Source of the DNA: Forficula auricularia
Lineage: Eukaryota; Arthropoda; Insecta; Dermaptera; Forficulidae
Direction: 5' to 3'
Assembly (NCBI GenBank): GCA_024734495.1
Contig: JALMQS010000153.1
Location: 10,556,299 to 10,620,298 of the forward strand
DNA length: 64,000 bases
Part shown: in pieces, positions 56,190-64,000 of the stretch
How the letters are laid out: the number at the start of each line of letters is the position of its first letter
Numbering within the stretch: position 1 is the first letter of the stretch
Program-made: the position numbers and the translations under genes
Notes under the pieces: model-generated
What the model was told of the DNA's origin: nothing
What the model saw: the letters and a program-made list of their open reading frames with translations, nothing else
The model's database searches: none

Positions 56190-56760
56190 AAAATTCAGTA
56201 CATCATCTCTGCAAATTTTAAATAAAAAATATTTTGTATCATGGGATGTGCGGTCCTGTAAATATCTCTTCAGGTATTAATTAGGCATTAGGTATAATCA
56301 AAAGAGAAAGAATTCAATCTTTAGAACTAATACTAAGATTTTAACAGACATTTTATTAAATTGCGATATCAGAGGCGATTCATCCCCTCAGGAGTCGAAC
56401 CTGAGTCGAAGTGAGCTGACTGCTCCGAAAGCATGTTAGTTCGCAGGTTCGAATCCTGAAGGGATGAATCCTCTCTGATAAGGAAATTTAATAATATTTC
56501 TACTAAAATCTTAGAATTTGTCCTAAAGATTGAATTCTTTCTCTTTTAAAATACATCTTGGTTAATCTGAACCCGAGCTGATTTTTTGAAAAACATTCCA
56601 ACTATTTTCAAAAAAAAAGATGCTCAAATCTTTAGTTTTATATTAGGTATAATCTTTTTAATTTATTTCATTTAAAAATAACGGGAGGAGAGAGATCAAA
56701 AATTGGCATTTTTGGGTGATTTTCGTACCAGTCTAATTTCACTCAAGTATTTACAATAAA
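56190..56760 (-). repeat. REP-B copy, split by a foldback insertion
   Basis: 56190-56299 and 56642-56760 together are the complement of 62460-62600 ('ATTAGGCATTAGGTATAAT', 'GATCAAAAATTGGCATTTTT', 'GATTTTCGTACCAGTCTAAT'). The sequence between is an insertion flanked by a 13-bp duplication. Confidence 0.65.
56300..56641. mobile_element. 342-bp foldback insertion with two opposed tRNA-like B boxes
   Basis: It is flanked by ATTAGGTATAATC at 56287-56299 and 56642-56654. Its first ~250 bp is a near-perfect palindrome with ~105-bp arms ('AAAGAGAAAGAATTCAATCT' and complement). Near the apex, 'GCAGGTTCGAATCCTGAAGG' on the plus strand and 'TCAGGTTCGACTCCTGAGGG' on the minus strand each hold a perfect pol III B box. 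A tRNA-like middle (ACTGCTCCGAAAGCATG) lies between. A ~90-bp tail follows. The paralogue at 62550-62575 is an unfilled site. Confidence 0.7.
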
Positions 56761-57669
56761 TTTTTTTTTTAATTCTTAAAATTAGCTCAGGGTGGAGGAG
56801 CTATCGCCCTCAGATAAGGTTAGATCAGTCTTAGTAATAAATTTAAATACAATAAACAATTAAACATTATTCCAAATTTGTTTTTTGGAATTAATTAATT
56901 TTTTTGCTTATTGTTTTAAAAAAATAACGAAAAAGTAAAGAAAAATCATTTTGAACTATTATATTTTTTCTGTTTATATGTATGTCTGTTTGATACCAAC
57001 GATAGCCCAGGAACCAACACTCGTAGAAAGTTTAGTCTGGTGACAAAATGTTTTGTAATATTCTAAAGCGGAGTCAATTTTGGCTCTCTAGTTTTAGAAC
57101 TTCCGGTTTTAAAATGCAGTTAACTTTATTTTTTAATTTGTTTTATTTTTATTTTATTAATAAATATTTTGACACCAGAACGAGTCTTCTACGAATTTTT
57201 TTTTTTGAGTTATTCTAATCATCGGAATCAAGACAAATCTATGGTATATATACAAATAGCAACAATATAGTTATTATTTTTCTTTACGTTTGAGACCATT
57301 TTAAATAAAATGACCAAAAAAATAAAATAAAAGCGATTTCAATAGATACAGAGGCTACTCAGTAGGTAGGCTTCCCCGAGGGTTGTATTTAGGATCAGAC
57401 CGGATGATCTTAATTAAATAATTATTTAATTTGGGCATTATATTACCTTCTTCAGGGAAAATAAATAAATAAATAATGTTTGCCTTGTTCTTTCTTTTTT
57501 TTGACAATATTTAATTTTAATTTAATGTAGCTCTAAGGACATGTTGATTTAGTGAACTCCATTCCCTCAAGGCTTTTAAAAAGGTGTACTTTGGAGCCTC
57601 TCCACACCGCCACTTTTAAGTGAATTAACTTTGAAAAAATTCAGCCTGATTCTACTTAATGAGATTTTT
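56761..57669. other. No gene recognised; one decayed motif
   Basis: On the minus strand 57437-57457 reads CTGAAGA, A, GG, loop, CCC, AAAT, a worn version of the recurrent motif. Beside it is a palindrome AATTAAATAATTATTTAATT. The remainder is AT-rich. Confidence 0.35.
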
Positions 57670-57900
57670 ACAGAGATATTTCATACTTTATGTTATTTAT
57701 TAATTAGGATCCCACAAACTCCTCAAAATAATCCTTGAGGTTATAATGCAATTTTTAATTTCGGAGAAAAGAAATACATATTATCACTTGTTTATTCCAA
57801 TTTGGAATCTTATTTAGTTTACAGTCATTTGACAGACTAATGAACAGATGACCAGACATACATTGTAGCGACACTATAAGGGTTCCGTTTTACATCTTTA
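57670..57900 (+). repeat. REP-B fragment
   Basis: 'GAGATATTTCATACTTTATG', 'GGAATCTTATTTAGTTTACA' and 'GCGACACTATAAGGGTTCCG' mark the REP-B right half, running up to the Helitron candidate. Confidence 0.55.
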
Positions 57901-58698
57901 TCTACTCTTATTAAACGAGCAAAAATTGTATATTTATATATATATTTGTATCTAGGTTCTATTTTGAAAACGGCCCTTCCGATTTTGATGAAATTCACGA
58001 GTTAGGGGGTTTTGGGGTTGACAATTCGATCTGTCACGGTCTCATCTTCGACAAAATTGTTTTTGGTGGGTTTTTTTCGTAATCAAATTAATTATTTGCA
58101 GGTAGACAAATCCCATTCTTAGGGATTTAAAAAAGGTTTCCCATTTCCTTTTGTGCCCAGGCAGACAATGGGTTGCCTTAATACATTGTTCTCAAAGCCC
58201 TTGAAGAAGTATTGTGACATATTTTGTTCAACCTAAACGTTAGAAATATTAATAAACATTTAAAATTGTTTTTATAAAGAATTTTATTTATTTAATAGAA
58301 TAAAAAATAATCAAGAATCTATTTAAAAATATATTTCGAATAAGCAGGTCTCAATTTTCTGAAAAAATAACACATTTTGATAGGTTTTATTTATTAACAA
58401 TTGGATGAATAAAAATGAATCAAATGGTTGAATCAAAACAGGTGCAGGAGGTGGGGTGCAGTGGTGGGGGATCCGGGGGTAGGGCGAGGGGTCGGGGGGG
58501 GGGTGGAGCGGGGTGGAGGAGGGGAGGGGGGCACAGTGGTCGAATATTATATATTTTTGTATTTTTTTTAATTTGAAAATGGCTCTCAAATAAAAATCGA
58601 CCTTTTTATCAGAATTATAAATTAAAAATAATATTAAAATAAAGATTTTAACTGAAGGCAGAAGTTACCGAGCATCGCTCGGTGCCTCCAGGTACTAG
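57901..58698 (+). mobile_element. Helitron candidate, third copy or different family
   Basis: The 5' TC after host A at 57900 begins TCTACTCTTATTAAACGAGC. The 3' end is CTAG at 58695-58698, with hairpin ACCGAGCATCGCTCGGT 11 nt before it. The early sequence 'CCTTCCGATTTTGATGAAAT' resembles known Helitron 5' regions. A G-rich block (58440-58535) recalls the two other Helitrons here. The base after CTAG is A, not T, so one border is uncertain. There is no Rep/helicase. Confidence 0.55.
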
Positions 58699-61140
58699 AA
58701 GCTTAAAAATGAGAAAACAACTATAATTTTAAGACACTATAGTAAAATATCTAATTTAGATAATAATTATTAGTCGATCAAAGGAGTTCAAAATTCTTTG
58801 TTATGACATTATGAGTTAAAATAAATAAATAAATAAATATCACAACTTAGATTTTTGTTCTTCTTGAAAAAATATACTCAGTTGAGTTTACAAACCACTA
58901 AAATTTTAATTAAAAATAAATAAAAACAAAAATAAAATTGGTATTTTGGACTTCATTTAGCAATAATGAAATATTTATAGCTAAAATAATTGCGTTTGAT
59001 TGATCCGATTTGCAAAAAGCATATTTTTTTTAAATATTTTAGAACTTAAATATTTTAGTTTCTATTAAAGAGGGAAAGGGCAGAATAAATTCTACTAAGA
59101 ATTGGGCTATCACTATTTTTTCTTTAAATAAAATATTAGCTGTCCACCGGTGTCTTTAGACACTGCTTTAGTATTTTTCTGTTAAAATTCAATAGAAATT
59201 TATATTGATTTTTTTTAAATGGAGTTTAATTTTTTTTTAAATATCTACCTATAAAATAATTTTCATTGACCGGTTTTCGTTTTATTTCGTTCCTTATCAC
59301 GATTTGAAGTAAGTATAAAGTTCGATAAAACTTGATTTCAAAATGAAGGTAATAAATAATATTTTTTATTAGAAAATAATCCTGACTTTTCAGCTATAAG
59401 AAAGGTTATGGTCCTTAGATATTAGATTAAGAAAAAGAGATTTATAGGGAATTTCTGTTTCATATAATAAAATTCTAGAAGAAAGATAGATCTATTGTTT
59501 TTTTTTGTCTCCCCTGACACTTTTTTCAATATCAATATTATTATTAATAAATTATGCCAAAACAACGAATGTGCAAATTTTCTGATTTTACACTAATGTC
59601 ATTTTTTGACAAACTTCCTGAGACACAAATGTGATAAAACGATTAAATGCTGAGGTTTATATTCACGAATATAGTTAATGTTGTTTTATTGACGATTTTT
59701 AAATTGCAATAACTCAAAACAAGGTTTTTACCCATTCATAGCTCTAGGCAAGTATGAGGATATATTTTCAAACATAAATAAAGCAATTTACTTAATTGAA
59801 AAAAATTTAATTTTAGACGATATTTTTAGCTTAATACCACTTCCAACTTATCTGAATAGTCATGTTTCATAAAACTTCCTTCTAAATTAACTACCTATAT
59901 CGCACTTTTCTCACCCCTCGCCCCAAAACTATTTTACCTAAAAAAAATGTAGAATATTGTTCATGAAAAGACATTAATTACTAAAGCTTTCAAATATTAA
60001 TATACAAATATATGAAAATCCATAATTCCATTCACAATTGGATCCACAGGCTATTTTTTAATTTGAATAAGATCCCAAGAATCAACGATTTTTTACGGAA
60101 GGCGTTATTTTATTTATTTATTTATTTTTTGAAGAATAAACATCTGATTCTTTTTTTTATTATATAAAATCAATAGACCACAGCTGTGTTCACGTAGAGT
60201 AGTTATTTTGAGAAGGTGAACAAATGATCTTGAAGTATAGGCTACTTCATAGTTGAATAAATGTCTTCTCATTTTAATGCTTAATTTGTGATAAAAATGA
60301 GCATCAAATAATATCGTTAATATGTTTTGAAAAAAATTCCAAAAAACATTGTGGTTTCGTAACGTCAAGAATTTTGATTTGAATCAAATCTACAGAAAAA
60401 ATTAAGCCATCTCGTATTTTTGAGATGTCGCTAGCAGAACCTCACAGCGACTGGTACCATAATCCATGACTGAAATCCGTCTTATAGGATTCAGAAGAAC
60501 TCAAAACGAGTTCTTCCAGTGATATCTTGATATCGAATTTTCTTACTTTCACTTGTTATAATATAATATATGTATATTTTTTTTATTTTTATGTCTACTA
60601 TACTAGATTTGAGTATTTTAATTGTAGTATAGAGTTGAGATTTCTTTTTTCTTTCCTCTGTTATGATGAGATTCATGAAAGTTAGTTGACCGCTTTGGAC
60701 CCTGTCCGTAGAACTTGTTAAAATTCATTTATTTTTTTAATTTTAACATTGTATTCATTTATAGATTAATTAAGGGTTTGGTGGTTGAATAGTTTATTAA
60801 AACTATGTGTAATAAAACACACAATGCACCATTTAATATTAATATTATTATTATTAAAACGAGTATATAACGGCGGCAGGCTGTAGGCAAAGGATCACAG
60901 ATGTGAGATCGAAACATCATGATTTTGTGACTATTTATTAGTGTTTTATTAAACAGTGCATAATATAGTTTATTTCAAAAAGTTATAATAATCAATTCAT
61001 TTAAAATAGATAAAGCCCTACATAACTTCCCGTATCAGAGTTTGTAATTTTTCTTCGATTCAGGCACTTGCCTTTAAAAGATTGTGGGATTATGTAATGA
61101 ACCAACGAGATTGAAATTCTTATTCCAGAACAAAATACAC
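58699..61140. other. No gene recognised
   Basis: About 2.4 kb of AT-rich DNA. At 60880-60925 'AGGATCACAGATGTGAGATC' then GAAACATC may be a weak member of the hammerhead-like set (GATC...GATC stem but no CTGANGA), with GTGTTTTATT downstream. Short ORFs near 60114-60676 are A/T artefacts. Confidence 0.4.
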
Positions 61141-61490
61141 TGCTTAATATATTTATTAAAATACTAATAAATAAGTGGAGATAGATATGAGAGTCAAGTC
61201 GTAGTTGAGGGATTCTGGTGTGTCAATTAAGTTGAAAAGTTTTTTGATTTAGAAAAGATAGAAATATTAAGAATCCTAAACTCTCTAGAAGTAATAGGGA
61301 CAATCTAATTAATAATACTTAATATATTTATTAAAGGCCATAAATGGTGAGATAGATATGAGGAGTCAAGTCGTAGTTGAGGGATTCTGTGTGTCAATTA
61401 AGTTGAAAAGTTTTTGATTTAGAAACATAGAAATATGAAGAACCGTAACTCTCGGGGAACAATAGGGACAATCTATTAATAATACTTTTT
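61141..61490 (+). repeat. Tandem duplication, two ~175-bp units
   Basis: Unit 1 (about 61141-61316) and unit 2 (about 61317-61490) share 'CTTAATATATTTATTAAA', 'GAGATAGATATGAG', 'GTCAAGTCGTAGTTGAGGGA' and 'AATAGGGACAATCTA', with about 10-15% differences by eye. No gene is present. Confidence 0.7.
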
Positions 61491-61668
61491 TATTTTTATT
61501 TGACCAGGGCCTCATTAAAATACACGATTTGCTCCATAAATACCTTCGATTTTTGATCCAACTCATGCGATATTTCTTTCCCCTATACGAGAGGAGATTG
61601 TTTTGACATATCATAATACAATCAGATCTAAATAATAATCATCATCCTTAGATCCGACGCAAAAATAA

Positions 61669-61923
61669 TATTGAATATGATAAACATGTGAAATTATAAG
61701 GATCTTTATCAGTCCTAGTCTCGTGTGTAGGTAATAATTTATCTTTTCAACAGCTTTTTACCCGTCAAATAAATTACCCTCGTATTTGTTATTTATTAGA
61801 CGGGTAGAAAATTGTTGAATTCAAAGAACCAGAATTGAATTATCGTGACTACAAACTAGCATTGTGATAAGGATCATGAAATCTCACGACAAGTTTATCA
61901 TATTCATTATAGGCGTATTATTT
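61669..61923. mobile_element. Foldback element with ~115-bp arms
   Basis: The left arm 'GAATATGATAAACATGTGAA'...'CAGCTTTTTACCCGTCAAATAAAT' pairs with the right arm 'ATTTATTAGACGGGTAGAAA'...'AAGTTTATCATATTC' across a ~20-bp centre. Small indels show age. No coding region or target duplication was identified. Confidence 0.6.
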
Positions 61924-62139
61924 ATATTCAAACTCTGGACTGAATACTTAGGAATAATTATTATCTATTTTAATTTAATATAATCTATATATTTGCTTAT
62001 TCGTGGCTATAAATAAAACGTGTAGTAAAAATACTTTTCAAACCCCGGCTGATCCTTTTGTCTGTAATAATAATAATAAACTTTTCTTCGTTCCCTAAAT
62101 TTAAATTTATTATTTTTAATGTTTGTTTAAATTAATAAC

Positions 62140-62830
62140 TATAGAACGAAAGATGCTTTAGAAATGAGCTGGAAATTGGCACTAAATTTGGTATTAATAA
62201 AATGCATCTTTTGTCAAGTTTCAACTTTCTAGCTCAACCATTTCATGACCAAAAATATGTCGAATAGGTCTGGGTCGGACTTGGGTTCCGTACTTAATAA
62301 ATATTTATAAGTATTACTATCTGAATCACAAGCAACAAAAAAATAATTATTTTTTCAAAGTACTTGAGTTATCAAATTTGTTATTTTTCGCTCAGAAAGA
62401 GAGAATTAACTAATTTAAAGAATTAAAAAAAAAAAAAAATATTCTAAGTGAAATTAGATTGGTACAAAAATCACCTAAAAATGGCAATTTTTGGTCTCTC
62501 TCTCCCCGTCATTTTTAAATGAAATAATTTTAAAAATATTATACCTAATGCCTAATTAATACTTGAAGAGATCTTTACAGGACCTCACATCCCATGATAA
62601 AAAAATATTTTTTATATCGGACCACACAAAAAAATTTGTCTCTTTCCAAAATTATCGATTAAAATTTCAAAACGATTTTAGATTTTGGGCTATATAAATA
62701 TATATAACTTGAAAATTTCACGTTTGTATTTTATTTATTATAGTTTACGAGCTACAATGCATCTGAACGATGGACATAGTGGCTAGATTATTAAGGTCTC
62801 ACTTTCTTTTGGACGGAACCTTAAAAATTA
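62140..62830 (+). repeat. REP-B copy, fairly complete
   Basis: It includes 'GGACTTGGGTTCCGTACTTA' at the left, 'ACCTAATGCCTAATTAATAC', 'CTCACATCCCATGATAAAAA' and 'TATAGTTTACGAGCTACAAT', and ends with 'GGACGGAACCTT' at about 62823. It serves as the uninterrupted reference for the copies at 11.6 kb and 56.2 kb. Confidence 0.6.
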
Positions 62831-64000
62831 ACAAATCTTATAAAATTGTGGAGAGTGTACCAATTCTTGAAAAAATTATAAATAAATATTTTTACCTTTT
62901 TTTTTGAATGTTTGAAGAACAAAATTCCAAAGATCTTCAAGGAAGTCAAATAACATGGGGCCAGATTAATTATTAGCTAATTTTCATGTAACAATTTTTG
63001 ATGTTGAATAATTATAGCCATCCCAGTCATGTCTTTTTAAATCCACTGAATCTAGTAGGGCAGTCTAATTTATAATTTTTTAATTTATTTTTTATTATAA
63101 TCATCTATTAATCTCCTTATCTCAATCGAAAATATATTCTATCTTGGTATTCTTGTCTACTAAATTATTATTTTTAGTAAGTTTAGAATTCAGATGCTCT
63201 CATATTAAAAGCAACTCGATATAGAGAGTGAACTTCTGGGAAGGATTTACCTTTTGGACCTAAAGAGAACGGAGTGGAATCTCTGTTATAGAAAAAGAAA
63301 CCGAACTTCTTTGTATTTGCCTGAAATGGAATCCGCCGGTATTCTAGTTCATCCGTTGATGAGCGATTAGTATGACAATCCATGTCCATTTCCTATATAT
63401 ATAAAAAAAATAAAGATCTAATGTCATAGAAAGCCGATAATTACCATAAAAAACTAACTTGACATTCTATGGAAAGAAAAATTTCGATTTCTAGATCAAT
63501 GATAGAGAGCTACAGTAGATTAGATTAGATCAGGCAGGCCTCACTCCCTGTAAATTTATCATAAGTTTGATTGTGTCCAAATTTCACTTAACACAATATT
63601 TTTTGTAAAAAATAAACTGAATTCTATTATAAAAGCTCAATTTGCCGAGAGAATTACATTGGAAAAATCATGAGATTTAACTTCTACTGAAATATAACAG
63701 TTATGGATGATTTTAATTTCAGGTGAGAAGGGAAATAGTTACCCTCTTAGTAATTGAACCCAAGTGTCAAAAAACAATCCGGGATAATGACTAACCTTCG
63801 AAGGAGAGATTCAATGTGAGAAATTTTTTTTATGAGTGTTCTATGTGCCAGATTGGTTTGGCTTCGAAGGTCAGCTATTGGCCTGAGCTGCTTTTTGAAA
63901 CTTTGTTAATTTTCCAAAGAGGTGAATACAATTCTTCTGACATATAATAGAAATTATCTTTAACAGCTCGGATTGAGTTTTAAACCCACTCAAAATTGTC
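62831..64000. other. No supported gene
   Basis: A 68-codon minus-strand ORF (63183-63389) lies in slightly GC-richer sequence but shows no motif. A PLE-like phrase (TTTGCCGAGAGAATTACATT) appears near 63642. Otherwise nothing is seen. Confidence 0.4.

Noticed and set aside
56380..56470. tRNA gene with perfect B box
   Set aside because: The sequence is symmetric, with a B box on each strand at the apex of a long palindrome. No cloverleaf closes.

Overview
The window reads as AT-rich animal, most likely insect, nuclear DNA. The evidence is an env-bearing Ty3/gypsy element of the errantivirus type, mariner, hAT, pogo-like and Helitron elements, several tRNA-headed SINEs, and the insect-style repeat carrying 'GGTTCCGTTTT' and 'TTTACGAGCTAC'. 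The species cannot be named from this. No complete host gene is visible. The window is a dense, nested repeat landscape, and the only host-gene candidates are weak: a coding-like stretch at the left edge (1-588), a 79-codon ORF at 29314-29553, and a GC-richer patch with a splice-donor-like site at 55490-55990.

Layout. 0-13 kb: a long-TIR MITE (1798-2556), a dispersed repeat called here REP-A (4055-5035), a LINE 3' end (6796-7100), a foldback element (9176-9576), short hAT-like pieces, a TIR element (10529-10693), and an REP-B repeat split by a pogo-like MITE (11598-12420). 13.4-21.7 kb: a young gypsy/errantivirus copy (13748-21251), nested in an REP-A copy, with LTRs that differ by one base. 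A large internal deletion joins its reverse transcriptase directly to env. 23-28 kb: two eroded LINE pieces and a non-autonomous Helitron (24998-26004) with a G-rich core. 29.9-33.3 kb: two REP-A copies and a nested foldback holding a 20-bp minisatellite. 34-38 kb: a long repeat (PLE-like, name provisional) carrying two SINE insertions and a 7-unit satellite, followed by a second, inverted Helitron. 42-46 kb: a LINE tail with 12-bp target duplications, a deleted mariner, and a hAT-like element. 47.5-55.3 kb: SINEs, pogo-like MITEs, another REP-A copy, and the inverted partner of the 34-37 kb repeat. 56-62.8 kb: REP-B copies, one split by a foldback with two opposed pol III B boxes, plus a third Helitron candidate.

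The observation I consider most worth following is a small RNA-like motif that recurs about a dozen times in several otherwise unrelated repeats, on both strands: CTGANGA, one unpaired base, a 3-5 bp stem whose sequence differs between families but remains complementary, then GAAAC or GAAAT. This resembles the stem II side and core of a hammerhead ribozyme, a fold known from Penelope-like elements and retrozymes. No copy here shows a complete cleavable ribozyme by eye.

Alignments, repeat boundaries and family names come from reading the sequence; nothing was searched against a database.
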